A stretch of DNA of 64,000 bases, from contig DALS01000033.1 of the NCBI GenBank assembly GCA_002499445.1, positions 62,001-126,000 on the forward strand, written 5' to 3'. Shown one piece after another: positions 26,893 through 36,077 of the stretch. The notes under the pieces were generated by a model, which saw only the letters and a program-made list of their open reading frames with translations, ran no database searches and was not told the origin of the DNA. The position numbers and the translations under genes are program-made. Source of the stretch: Methanosarcina sp. UBA293. GTDB taxonomy: Archaea; Halobacteriota; Methanosarcinia; Methanosarcinales; Methanosarcinaceae. The first letter of the stretch is position 1; every line of letters begins with the position of its first letter.

Positions 26893-26908
26893 TTGTACTA
26901 TTTTTGTT

Positions 26909-27383
26909 CAAAGTTTTTTTCAAGGATTTTAATTTGTAAAATATCAATTAATTAATGAGCTAACCCAAAACTCAAAGTTGGTTCTCTAAATCTTGAATTT
27001 TGAGTTATCAATCGAGTTTCTGATCATGGAAAATAGTTCTAAAACTCTCATTAATTTAAAAAGTTATCGAATTATTCATTTATAGAATTTGTTCAGTTAT
27101 AGAACTCAGCCAAAACTTAAAATCTCTTTTCCTAGAACCTAATAGCCCATTCGAGTTTCTGAGAATGAACTGAGAATAAAAAAATTCTGGAAATTCCTGC
27201 TGAAGGCAACTTTGCAAGACCTGAGAAGAAAAGGAGATTGGGATAGGCTCATAAGTACTGTAACTATATAAAGTATTGTGATAATAAAGTGTTGTAGATT
27301 AAACACTGTAGTCTTATATACTGCAAAGCTGGGTCCGAAAAATAAGAGGCATAAGGGGTAATAGAAGACAAGGGAGCTGGAAA
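26909..27383. other. AT-rich gap upstream of the sensor kinase
   Basis: No gene is visible. The phrase CGAGTTTCTGA occurs twice (about 27012 and 27153). A TATA-like ACTATATAAAG at about 27263 and a small hairpin AGTGTT/AACACT just after it lie about 100 bp before the kinase start. Confidence 0.35.
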
Positions 27384-29399
27384 ATGTTGGCAGACAATGA
27401 AATTAAAAAACTTGACTTTATAAATCAAGAATTTTCCTGCCAGTTTCCTGGATCTGAAAAAGGGGAAGAAGCATACAAAGCAGGTTTTTCCTTTCTCAGG
27501 AATATGCTTAATAGCTTAATGAATCCTGTCATATATACTGATCTTGAAGGGGTAATCCTTGGCATTAATAGATCATTTTCCAGGCAAATTGTAGGGCTTT
27601 CCGAAGAAGCAGTTCTTGGTCGCACCCTGCTTGACGTATCACTTGAGACCTTAGATAAATTTCAGGAAAATGAGAAAAGACCTGAAAAAGTGCAAAGCAT
27701 TCTCAGGGATTTTGAGGAATGGGGTAAATCTGATTGGGAACTCCTAAATTCCGGAGAAAGTCTGACTCTTGAATGTGAGGGTATCTGTGCTGATGGGATT
27801 AAAAGAACTTTTCTGGCAACTAAATCAACCTTCAAGGGGAAAAGAGGGGAAGTTCTCGGGCTGGTTACAGTCATGCAGGACATCACTCAGGTCAGAGAGG
27901 CTGAAAAAGTCCTGAGGGAAACCCTGGATTTTAAGGAAAGAATGCTTGATGAAATTCCAGTTCCTGTTTTTTATAAAAATACTGAAGGCAAATATATAGG
28001 CTGTAATAAGCATTTTGCAAAAGAAATTATGGGTCTCCCTAAAGAGAAAATAACAGGTAAGGTCTATGGCGAACTTACACATCAGGCGCCCAAAGAGCTA
28101 ATTGAAAAATACGACGAACTGGACTTTCAGATTTACAGACAGGGAATAGAACAATGCTGCGAATTAAAAAGTAGATATCTTCCAAACTGCCTTGGGAATG
28201 AATTTATTGTTCTCAAATCCCCTTTTTTTGGTGCAGAGGGCGAGATAAATGGGCTTGTAGGTGCGGTGCTCGATGTTACTGAACGCAACAAAATGCAGAA
28301 AGAACTTCAAAAAAGTGAAGAAAAATATCGGTCGTTTATAAATAATTTTAAAGGAATCTTTTTCCAGGTCAACGAGAACTTGACTCCTTTGTTCCTTCAC
28401 GGAAATGTTGAGGAAATTACAGGATATAGTGAAGCTGAATTCCTATCTGGAAAGATCTGGAAAGAGCTTATCCATCCTGAAGATCTGCCCCTCATTTATG
28501 AAGAGAAGAAAAAGATTCAGGCATCTGAGCATTCCTGTTATGCAGAAATCGATTTTCGAATAATATGCAGGAACAGGAGATTTAAATGGGTTCGCGTAAG
28601 CTATCAGAAAATATCTTGCAGTTACACAAAGTCAGGAATATACCAGGGTACAATCCATGATATAACCGAAAAGAAAGAGGCACAAGAGACTCTTGCAAAG
28701 GCTGAGCTTACCCGTAAAAAAGAGATTCATCACAGGATTAAGAACAATCTGCAGGTTATCTCATCTTTACTTGACCTCCAGGCTGAAAGATTCAAAAACA
28801 GGAAAACCATTCAAACTTCAGAAGTCCTTGATTCCTTTCTGGAATGTCAGAATCGTGTAATATCCATGGCTCTCATCCACGAAGAGTTGTACAGGGACGG
28901 AAAAGTTGATACATTAAACTTTTCAACATATCTCCAGAAACTTAGTGGGAACCTTTTCCAGACTCACAGGCTCGGAAATCCAGATCTCAACTTGGAAATA
29001 AACCTTGAAGAAAGTATTTTCTTTGATATGGATACAGCAGTTCCTTTAGGGATAATTGTAAATGAACTCATTTCAAACTCCCTGAAACATGCATTTCCAG
29101 GTAAAGAAAAAGGGGATATTCAAATAGAACTGTTCAGGAGAGAAGCTTGGTTACGTAAAAACGGCGAGGATAAAAGAGATAAAGCCGATTGTGAAAACTT
29201 AGCCTTTGTTCTTTCAGTCAAAGATAATGGAGTGGGTATGCCTGAAAATTTCGATATACAAAATTCCGAATCTCTCGGCCTTCAACTTATAACTACGCTT
29301 GTAGACCAGTTAGGGGGCAAACTTGAGGTGAAAGATGATAAAGGGACTGAATTTATTATAGAATTTGAAGTTGCAGAAAACAATATTAACCTTTTATAA
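27384..29399 (+). CDS. Soluble PAS-PAS-PAS sensor histidine kinase
   Basis: The 671-aa protein has no membrane helix. Three PAS regions are readable: about 40-175 (NPVIYTDLEGVILGINRSF), 180-300 (IPVPVFYKNTEGKYIGCNKHF) and 310-435 (NFKGIFFQVNENLTPLFLHGN, a PAC end at YQGTIHDITEKKEA). The HisKA_2-type dimerisation helix follows with KEIHHRIKNNLQVISSLLDLQ (candidate phospho-acceptor His449/450). The ATP-binding domain has the N box (NELISNSLKHAF), G1 (DNGVGMP) and a late G box (SLGLQLITTLVDQLGGKLEV). It should autophosphorylate in response to a cytosolic signal. No response regulator lies next to it, as is common in Methanosarcina. Confidence 0.9.
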   Translation: MLADNEIKKLDFINQEFSCQFPGSEKGEEAYKAGFSFLRNMLNSLMNPVIYTDLEGVILGINRSFSRQIVGLSEEAVLGRTLLDVSLETLDKFQENEKRPEKVQSILRDFEEWGKSDWELLNSGESLTLECEGICADGIKRTFLATKSTFKGKRGEVLGLVTVMQDITQVREAEKVLRETLDFKERMLDEIPVPVFYKNTEGKYIGCNKHFAKEIMGLPKEKITGKVYGELTHQAPKELIEKYDELDFQIYRQGIEQCCELKSRYLPNCLGNEFIVLKSPFFGAEGEINGLVGAVLDVTERNKMQKELQKSEEKYRSFINNFKGIFFQVNENLTPLFLHGNVEEITGYSEAEFLSGKIWKELIHPEDLPLIYEEKKKIQASEHSCYAEIDFRIICRNRRFKWVRVSYQKISCSYTKSGIYQGTIHDITEKKEAQETLAKAELTRKKEIHHRIKNNLQVISSLLDLQAERFKNRKTIQTSEVLDSFLECQNRVISMALIHEELYRDGKVDTLNFSTYLQKLSGNLFQTHRLGNPDLNLEINLEESIFFDMDTAVPLGIIVNELISNSLKHAFPGKEKGDIQIELFRREAWLRKNGEDKRDKADCENLAFVLSVKDNGVGMPENFDIQNSESLGLQLITTLVDQLGGKLEVKDDKGTEFIIEFEVAENNINLL

Positions 29400-29640
29400 T
29401 TATAACCTTTTATAATTTGTATCATTTTACTCTTTCTTGCGTAATTTGTTTCTTCCTATACTTTGTTTTTCTTCTTTCTTGTATACATTGTTTTTGCTTT
29501 TTCTTTCACTTCTAATTGTGCTTCATGCTGTCTTACTCTTTCTTGCATTTCAGATTGTGCTTCATGCTTCAGGTGTTAACAGGTCAGTAGACAGATAATT
29601 TATTAAATATAATTGATTTTATTAATTTGGGGAATTTACC

Positions 29641-30105
29641 ATGAGTGAGATTAAAATTGGGGACATAATACAGGATTTCAGGTTAAAAGACCAAAAACAG
29701 AAAGAGGTACACCTCTATGACTTTGCTGGCAAGAAAGTGCTCCTATCATTCCACCCGCTTGCCTGGACCAAAGTCTGCGCAGAACAGATGAAATCACTTG
29801 AAGAGAATCACGAATTGTTCACCAGGCTGAACACAGTAGCATTTGGCATAAGTGTAGACCCCATACCATCAAAAAGGGCATGGGCTAGGGAATTGGGAAT
29901 TACGCACATCAAGCTTCTTTCGGACTTCTGGCCTCATGGAGAGGTTGCCAGAGCATATGGAATATTTAGGGAAAAAGAAGGGGTCTCCCAGAGAGCGAAC
30001 ATAATTATCGACGAGGATCAGAAAATCATATTCTTCGAAGAATATCCTGTGCACGAACTTCCCGATATGAAAAAAATAGCAAAAGTTCTTGAACAGGAGA
30101 TATAA
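29641..30105 (+). CDS. One-cysteine peroxiredoxin (AhpC/TSA family)
   Basis: The 154-aa thioredoxin-fold protein reads IGDIIQDFRLKDQKQKEVHL, then VLLSFHPLAWTKVCAEQM, with Cys46 in the place of the peroxidatic cysteine. It is the only cysteine in the protein, so a resolving partner must be external. GISVDPIPSKRAWARELG and ANIIIDEDQKIIFFEEYP are typical later motifs. It probably reduces peroxides in the cytosol. The 240-bp gap upstream is T-rich and contains a repeated ATTGTGCTTCATGCT. Confidence 0.85.
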   Translation: MSEIKIGDIIQDFRLKDQKQKEVHLYDFAGKKVLLSFHPLAWTKVCAEQMKSLEENHELFTRLNTVAFGISVDPIPSKRAWARELGITHIKLLSDFWPHGEVARAYGIFREKEGVSQRANIIIDEDQKIIFFEEYPVHELPDMKKIAKVLEQEI

Positions 30106-30224
30106 GATTCGGCTCTAGAAATAAACAATAAAGAGGAAAAGCAATGAATAAAATAACAGGGTATTACATTGTCAAAGGATGTTATATTGTCAACGCAATT
30201 TTATATTAACATAATTATTTAATT

Positions 30225-31205
30225 TTATTTAAAGCCCATATTACTTAATTCCATATCAATTCTGTCAAAGAGTTCTTTCAGTGCAATGCTTAACCTGCGG
30301 GCTTCTACCTGCCAGATCCTTCTGGTAACCTGTGTGCTTCCTCCGGCTTTGACGGCTGCCATCCATGCGTATTTTCTGGCGATTTTTTTATTATCCGAAG
30401 GAGAATAAAAAGATTTTCCTGTTTTCTGGTTACTGTACTTTTCATTGATGAGAAATTCGTATATCTCCTGAACTCTCTCAAGTAGTTTTTCTTCACTCTC
30501 GGAGCCTGACGCTCCAAACAGGACAAGATTCCAGAGTCTAAACTGCACGTTATTATGCTCAGTGGAAAGCTTCTTAGAAACTGAGACTTCCAGCATCTTC
30601 CTGAATTCGAGATAAATATCTGTGTTTCCGAAACCTGAAGGCATGATATTTCCAAGCGAAATTATAACGTGAACGCACTCATGAAAAAGAATTCTGGCTA
30701 TCAGGAATTCAATTCTCTCCTGCAAATTCCAGAATTTATTTACAAGAGTCTCATCCCAAAGCTGGTAAGGGTTAACTAGGATCATGGACCTGTAGACAAC
30801 CCTTTTTTCTTTCTGTGAAACTAGGCGTTTAGGATAAAGAGTCATTCCCAGCATTTTCCCGAAAAACTGCACCCTGACAGCGAGATCCCAGCAGTATTCC
30901 CAATCCTCTGATCTTATATATTTTATCCTATAATAGTCTCCGTCAAAATGAACATTTTCAAGCAGCCGGTACATATCTTCACTGTGTACCTTGATTACTG
31001 ATTTTACCTTGGACTCCCGATAGATCCGGAGATCAAAATAAGGCACGTTCGGGATAAAAGTAAAAAATGAAGTAGGTGAGGAAGCGTTAGGTACTGAAGT
31101 ATTTAGGTCTTGAGATCCATAAGACCAAAAACTTGAGTTCTCGTCCCAAGCATTGACGTCTTTTCCAGCTGGTTTGGTCTTCCTTTTTATAAAATCCCCC
31201 CGCAT
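30225..31205 (-). CDS. Putative zinc-dependent protease-like protein (HExxH)
   Basis: The 326-aa protein has no recognised family but contains LFHECVHVIISLG at about residues 174-186. The HECVH matches the HExxH zinc-binding motif and sits in a hydrophobic helix as in metallopeptidases. The third ligand is not obvious; Glu or His residues downstream (for example around TDIYLEFRKMLE) are candidates. No signal peptide or membrane helix is present, so it should act in the cytosol. It is encoded downstream of the E1-like gene (104 bp gap) on the same strand. HExxH can occur by chance, so enzymatic activity is inferred. Confidence 0.5.
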   Translation of the reverse strand: MRGDFIKRKTKPAGKDVNAWDENSSFWSYGSQDLNTSVPNASSPTSFFTFIPNVPYFDLRIYRESKVKSVIKVHSEDMYRLLENVHFDGDYYRIKYIRSEDWEYCWDLAVRVQFFGKMLGMTLYPKRLVSQKEKRVVYRSMILVNPYQLWDETLVNKFWNLQERIEFLIARILFHECVHVIISLGNIMPSGFGNTDIYLEFRKMLEVSVSKKLSTEHNNVQFRLWNLVLFGASGSESEEKLLERVQEIYEFLINEKYSNQKTGKSFYSPSDNKKIARKYAWMAAVKAGGSTQVTRRIWQVEARRLSIALKELFDRIDMELSNMGFK

Positions 31206-31308
31206 AAGATACCCTATAGGATATTATTACTGAAGATATATAAAAATTGACCAATCGGTAACAGGGAATTGAAATAAAGGTTTAGCTTGGTTTAGAAAGG
31301 TAAAATTC

Positions 31309-32052
31309 TCATTTATTTTCGCTTTCTTCCTTGAGACATCCACAGACCGGGCAATTATTTAGCTTGGAGAGTGAGATTTCGCTGAAATTTCCTGAAAGCC
31401 CGCTCCAGAACAGAAGGCGGCCTTCGAGAAGTTTTCCCTGCCCTGTCAGAAACTTAATTGCTTCATTTGCCTGGATAGAACCAATAATTCCTGGAGTTGT
31501 CCCTAAAATTGGAAAAACTTCTTTTTTGGAAATGCGCGGGAAAATGCAGTAGAAACAGGGGGTTTTTCCAGGCAATATTGTTGTCACCTGGCCATCATAC
31601 CCGGTAACAGCTCCATGAATTAAAGGAATCTTTCTTTTTATAGCAAGCCTGTTAAGTATATGTCTCGTTTCGAGGTTATCAAGCGCATCAACTATAATAT
31701 CACATTCTGGAACCAAGGTCTCGAGATTTGACTCGGTAAGCATCTCTGCTATTGTTTCAACCTCAATATCCGGGTTCATTGAGAGCAACTTTTCTTTTGC
31801 TGATCCTATCTTTAGTCTTCCAATATCCTTTTCATGGTGCAGGAATTGTCTATTTAGATTGCTGGGGTCAACGGAATCGAAATCAGCAAGAATTATCTTT
31901 CCCACTCCAGCTATTGCAAGATAGGTAGAAACCGGACTTCCAAGCCCGCCTGCTCCGGCAACCAATACTTTTGCCTTCTTCAACTTTTCCTGCCCTTCTT
32001 CCCCAAAAAGAAGAATCTGCCGGCTATATTTTTCACGCTCGAAATTATTCAT
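31309..32052 (-). CDS. E1-like adenylyltransferase (MoeB/ThiF/HesA family)
   Basis: The 247-aa protein adenylates the C-terminus of a ubiquitin-like sulfur carrier (MoaD, ThiS or SAMP type). Landmarks are the ATP site GAGGLGSP (residues 33-40), the Asp/Asn-Arg motif DFDSVDPSNLNRQF, and DALDNLETR. Zinc ligands are two CxxC pairs, Cys166/169 (PCFYC) and Cys234/237 (NCPVC). The region that in thioester-forming members holds a catalytic Cys reads VFPILGTTPG here and has none, so adenylation without a thioester is likely, as accepted for MoeB. No carrier protein gene is next to it. The gene starts at the ATG at 32052. Confidence 0.85.
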   Translation of the reverse strand: MNNFEREKYSRQILLFGEEGQEKLKKAKVLVAGAGGLGSPVSTYLAIAGVGKIILADFDSVDPSNLNRQFLHHEKDIGRLKIGSAKEKLLSMNPDIEVETIAEMLTESNLETLVPECDIIVDALDNLETRHILNRLAIKRKIPLIHGAVTGYDGQVTTILPGKTPCFYCIFPRISKKEVFPILGTTPGIIGSIQANEAIKFLTGQGKLLEGRLLFWSGLSGNFSEISLSKLNNCPVCGCLKEESENK

Positions 32053-32483
32053 GCAAGGTCTTCCGGAGTATTGATTGATTTAAGGATATTGGTTAATTTT
32101 CGAATCGAATGATTCTCATAATTGGATCATTTGCATTAGTGATTAACTTCCTTATGCATAACTTCTTCGGACGATAAAAGGTAGGAAGGCAGGAACTTTG
32201 ATTGTGGATACCAGACAGGCGCTGAGATCGGGTAAAAATCTGGACTTCAGACTTCAGCATTAAGGCAGAAAGATATATCACTGATAAAAAACATAACCCG
32301 CAAAGCATATCGGTGGTAGGGAAAAGATTTTTTAGAAAAATTAATTAAGGCATGATCCGTAAAAATAGTAAGTTCATTTTTAATATCATTCTAACCGGTT
32401 ATTGCAATTCATATTATAGTATCTTTCTCGCACATTAAAGGCAAGATGACGATAAAGAGAATTTTATAAAGGTTTTGGGATTT
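32053..32483. other. Intergenic region without recognised features
   Basis: The 430-bp divergent gap between the E1-like gene and the MoxR gene shows only a 71-codon minus-strand frame with no ribosome-binding site and low-complexity content. I see no RNA gene or clear repeat. Confidence 0.4.
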
Positions 32484-33998
32484 ATGAGAGCTCTGGATTT
32501 AAAAAATACAATTATTAATATTAAACAGGAGTTTTCAGGCTACTTTAAAGAAAGGGACGCTGAAATCAACGGGTCTCTTCTTGCTCTCCTTTCTGGCGAA
32601 CATGTTCTTTTACTGGGGCCGCCAGGGACTGCAAAAACCCTGCTTGCAAACAAAATCTGTGAAACTATCGAAGGGGGATACTTTTTCCATTATCTTTTGA
32701 CCCGTTTCTCTACGCCTGAAGAGGTATTTGGACCCCTTTCCCTTAAGGCGCTTGAAAGGGATGAATTCAGCAGGCGGATAGAAGGTTACCTTCCAACTGC
32801 CCATATAGCCCTGCTTGATGAAATTTTCAAGGCAAATAGCTCTATCTTAAACAGCCTGTTGACTGTACTGAATGAGAGGAAGTATCATAACGGCAAGGAA
32901 CTTATTGAGGTGCCTCTTTTTTCCGTTTTTGGGGCTTCCAACGAGCTGCCTGAAGAAGATGAAAGTCTCGAAGCCCTTTACGATCGTTTTTTATTCAGAT
33001 ACAGGGTGGATTATATTCAGCATGAAGAGAACCTTGAAGACCTGATTTTCAAAAATCCGGCAGATTTCACACCCTCAACTAAACTCAGTATAGAGGATAT
33101 TAGGGAAGTCCAGAGGAATGCAAGAGATCTCCAGATTGACCCCGAGGTCAGGACAATTATAAAGGGACTTAGAAGGGAGCTTAAAAATTCCAATATTTTT
33201 GTCTCAGACAGGCGCTGGAAAAAGATTGTAAATATACTCAGAGTAGCCTCGGTTGTAAACGGGCATACCAGCGTAAACCGGATGACTGTTGTCCTGTTAC
33301 AGCACATGCTCTGGGATGTGCCTGAACAGAAGGAAGCGATCAGAAAAATTATTCTAGATAGGGTTGTTTCAGGGGGTACGGATACTGGCAAACTGAAACT
33401 GGATGTTTTTGACCTGAAAAATTCCATTTACAGTTGCCTGCAGCAGGAACTTCCGGACCTTGTAGCCTGTAATAAGTGTTACGAAGAAGAGAGAAAAACA
33501 ACAGGTGGCATGAAAAGCTCAAGATTTTCAGGGGGAAGAACCCAGAGGAATCTTACGTTTGATAATGCCCTTGACCTGCTGAAACACCATACTGAATTTC
33601 CGACCCATACCTATAGTTTCGGACTTGATTACAGCAATGTCAACAGTTCCCTGAACTTTGAAGCTCTGGCAGAGCAATTCCGCAGAAAATATGGTTTTGA
33701 GTTCAAGATCAGTCTCGACTATGGAGATAAGAAGCTCTACGAAAAAGAGTATGAAAATCTGGAAGATAGACTGAACTATTTCAGAAGGCAAGTCCAGGAA
33801 GAAGAAAAAGCGCTTGAGAACACCTTGAAGGATAATCTCTGGGTTTCGGGACAGGACAGCCAGGAAATCCTGATGAAATACCGTTCCAAAAATATGGATA
33901 TTTACGAAGTTGCAAGCAATCTAAATGAAATACGCCTCCTGCTGGAGAAACCCAGGGTATTTGATGTCGCCATTGAAAAAGCAGAAGAAGTAGCCTGA
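32484..33998 (+). CDS. MoxR/RavA-type AAA+ ATPase
   Basis: The 504-aa protein is counted from the ATG at 32484; a TTG at 32475 is an alternative. It has Walker A GPPGTAKT (residues 45-52), the MoxR pre-sensor segment LLTRFSTPEEVFGPLSL, Walker B HIALLDEIFKAN, sensor-1 FGASNELPE and an arginine-finger region at YDRFLFRYRVD. The second half (from about 300) is a long helical region that ends in a coiled-coil-like section, as in RavA-like proteins. MoxR ATPases act as chaperones for metal or complex assembly with a VWA partner, which here is the gene at 34196. Both are on the + strand, 197 bp apart. Confidence 0.87.
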   Translation: MRALDLKNTIINIKQEFSGYFKERDAEINGSLLALLSGEHVLLLGPPGTAKTLLANKICETIEGGYFFHYLLTRFSTPEEVFGPLSLKALERDEFSRRIEGYLPTAHIALLDEIFKANSSILNSLLTVLNERKYHNGKELIEVPLFSVFGASNELPEEDESLEALYDRFLFRYRVDYIQHEENLEDLIFKNPADFTPSTKLSIEDIREVQRNARDLQIDPEVRTIIKGLRRELKNSNIFVSDRRWKKIVNILRVASVVNGHTSVNRMTVVLLQHMLWDVPEQKEAIRKIILDRVVSGGTDTGKLKLDVFDLKNSIYSCLQQELPDLVACNKCYEEERKTTGGMKSSRFSGGRTQRNLTFDNALDLLKHHTEFPTHTYSFGLDYSNVNSSLNFEALAEQFRRKYGFEFKISLDYGDKKLYEKEYENLEDRLNYFRRQVQEEEKALENTLKDNLWVSGQDSQEILMKYRSKNMDIYEVASNLNEIRLLLEKPRVFDVAIEKAEEVA

Positions 33999-34050
33999 AA
34001 TCAAAAAATCTCTAAACAATATGAAAAAGTTAGAATAAAATATCTTAGGA

Positions 34051-34136
34051 CAACAAGAGAAAACTGAAATAAAGACCTCAAAACAATAAGAGAAAACTGA
34101 AAAATTCTCTAAACAACAAGAGAAAGCTGAAATAAA
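34051..34136. repeat. Three imperfect copies of a 30-33-bp repeat
   Basis: CAACAAGAGAAAACTGAAAT (34051), CAATAAGAGAAAACTGAAAA (34084) and CAACAAGAGAAAGCTGAAAT (34114) lie 33 and 30 bp apart between the MoxR and VWA genes. The spacing is a multiple of 3, but the region holds stop codons in the plus frames. It may be a minisatellite. Confidence 0.65.
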
Positions 34137-34195
34137 AATTCTCCAAAACTTATAATATTCTATCAAAACTAGAGAAATTTCCGGAAAGGAAAGAT

Positions 34196-35980
34196 ATGCA
34201 GGAATTAAAAAGGTGGAAGAAAAATTTCGAAGGCGTTCCAGGATCAGGTTCATCTTTATCGTTTAACCAGGCTTTCAATCCTTCCAAAATATTGAATCTG
34301 GAACTCAGGGAGGTTCTTGCGACTCCGCGAAGAATGCCAAGACAGGTCAGGGAAGAAATAGCAGAAGTTCTCGTTTACGAGCTCTTTTCAGAGGACGGGT
34401 ATGAAATAAAAGATGAAAAGTTATTTATGAGTAAATTCGGGGTTTTTTATCCAATTTTTCTGGGTTTAAAGGATTTCAGAGTCTGGGCTGAAATGAAAGA
34501 TCTTGCAGGAACCAACAACCTTGCAGGCGTTTTTATCCTCAGGGCCCTGCTTGAAGAACTCTTTACACTTCTGGATGACTATGGAAAGATGGAGTCCGAG
34601 TTCTCAAAAAAGTTCTCAAAAAACCTCGAAAGAAGCCTTAAAGCCCTTAGGAACCTGATCGATGAAACTCAAGCTATATGGGAAAGAAACAGAATTCGGC
34701 ATACAGAGAAAAATTTCCGGCCGCAGGAGAATCCTGATTTATTCAGCCAAAAGGCAGGCAAGGAAAGCAAGCAGGAAAGTTCTCTGGAGCAAGAAAGTCT
34801 TCTCAAGCAAGAAAGCTCTCTGGAACAGGAAAGCAAGCAGGAAAGTTCGCTGCAAGACCCTGGATATGAAAACCTGGGAAGTCCAGATCAGAAGGCTGGA
34901 AAAACTTTGGATCCCGGGTCCGAAAAACTCGCTTCAATGACTCTGAAGTTTATGTCTTCAGAAAAGGCAGGAGAAGCCCTGGATTCTGTTATAGAAGAAA
35001 GCATAGCTGCAAAAATTGAAGAGCTTATCCCTATCCTTCAAGATCACCTTGAAATGCTTGAAATTCTCTCAATGCTCTTTCCGGGCAGAGCCTGGGATCA
35101 CTCCTTGAAAGCTCTTCACAGGGAATACTTCGGAAATCTTGAAAAATATGTTACAATTCTCAGAAAAAGTTCAGACCTTAAAAATATTCTTGAGCAGGTT
35201 GGAAGAATCGAACTTGAATATGGCTCAAAAAAGCTGAGCCTCTCACCGTACAGTAAAAGTGAAGTGCATTCGGTTACTTTTTCAGGCAATATCCAGACCC
35301 TGCTCCCAGCCGAAGCCGTAAAGCTGAAAAATCCTCTCTTGAAGCGCAAATTCTATGCTGATATGCTAGAAGGAAAACTCCTGACCTACCAGTTAAAAGG
35401 GGAGAACTGGAACTCGGATACGGCAGGAAAAAAGAGAAAAGGGCCTGTAGTCGCCCTGGTAGACACCTCAGCCTCAATGCGGGGAAGCCCTGAGCTACTT
35501 GCAAAAGCTGTACTTCTGGCAGTTGCAGGAAGAATGCTTAAGGAAAACAGGGATGTTAAAGTAATTCTTTTCTCCTCAAAGTGGCAGACTGTTGAAATTG
35601 AGCTTACGAATAAAAAGCGCATGGGACAGGAGTTTCTCGAATTTCTGAAATTTACTTTTGGAGGGGGCACCGATTTCAATACCGCACTTCGCGCAGGTCT
35701 TAAAGCTATGAAAAATGAGAACGCCTTTGAGGGAGCGGATCTTCTTTTCCTTACAGACGGGTTTTCAGAACTGTCAGAAGTACCCCTTATTCGGGAATGG
35801 AATGAGATAAAAGCCGAAAGAAAAGCCCGGATTTTTTCCTTGATAATAGGAAATTACGATGCTGGCGGGTTAGAGCAGATTTCTGATCACACATATCTAA
35901 TAAGGAATGCTGAAAACTGGGTTATAGGGGAAAGCCCTGCAAGTTTTGTGAGAGCTATAAGCAAACCCTTCAGGTTTTAA
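34196..35980 (+). CDS. VWA-domain partner of the MoxR ATPase (ViaA-like)
   Basis: The 594-aa protein has a helical N-terminal region and a C-terminal von Willebrand A domain. The MIDAS motif DTSAS starts at residue 423 (ALVDTSASMRGSPELLA), with the Thr region at GGGTDFNTALRAG and the Asp in LLFLTDGFSELSE. In the middle (about residues 195-225) is a low-complexity stretch of repeated QESSLEQES-like units, plausibly a slippage-prone linker. The arrangement matches RavA-ViaA in bacteria. It likely recruits the ATPase to a client; the client is unknown. Confidence 0.85.
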   Translation: MQELKRWKKNFEGVPGSGSSLSFNQAFNPSKILNLELREVLATPRRMPRQVREEIAEVLVYELFSEDGYEIKDEKLFMSKFGVFYPIFLGLKDFRVWAEMKDLAGTNNLAGVFILRALLEELFTLLDDYGKMESEFSKKFSKNLERSLKALRNLIDETQAIWERNRIRHTEKNFRPQENPDLFSQKAGKESKQESSLEQESLLKQESSLEQESKQESSLQDPGYENLGSPDQKAGKTLDPGSEKLASMTLKFMSSEKAGEALDSVIEESIAAKIEELIPILQDHLEMLEILSMLFPGRAWDHSLKALHREYFGNLEKYVTILRKSSDLKNILEQVGRIELEYGSKKLSLSPYSKSEVHSVTFSGNIQTLLPAEAVKLKNPLLKRKFYADMLEGKLLTYQLKGENWNSDTAGKKRKGPVVALVDTSASMRGSPELLAKAVLLAVAGRMLKENRDVKVILFSSKWQTVEIELTNKKRMGQEFLEFLKFTFGGGTDFNTALRAGLKAMKNENAFEGADLLFLTDGFSELSEVPLIREWNEIKAERKARIFSLIIGNYDAGGLEQISDHTYLIRNAENWVIGESPASFVRAISKPFRF

Positions 35981-36077
35981 GTTCACAGATTTTTAATCCT
36001 GGATACTTTTAATCACTGGCATTTTTATTCAGGAATCTGATTCAAGAACATTTTTATAATTTTCTTGCTCTCTTGCT

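Larger units (their letters stand above)
23570..26908. mobile_element. tRNA-Thr-flanked accessory island (about 3.25 kb)
   Basis: The interval between the two 88-bp tRNA-Thr repeats holds a tRNA-Leu remnant, a trpF paralogue, an 11-bp repeat array, two small unknown genes and a cysteine-cluster protein. Gene content is accessory and sparse compared with the surroundings, and mostly more AT-rich. There is no visible integrase, so the element would be a decayed or satellite integrative element. Simple tandem duplication of the tRNA followed by insertion of other DNA is an alternative. Confidence 0.5.

Noticed and set aside
32093..32308. 71-codon minus frame between the E1-like and MoxR genes as a carrier protein
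   Set aside because: It has no C-terminal Gly-Gly and no ribosome-binding site, so it is not a MoaD/ThiS/SAMP-type protein.
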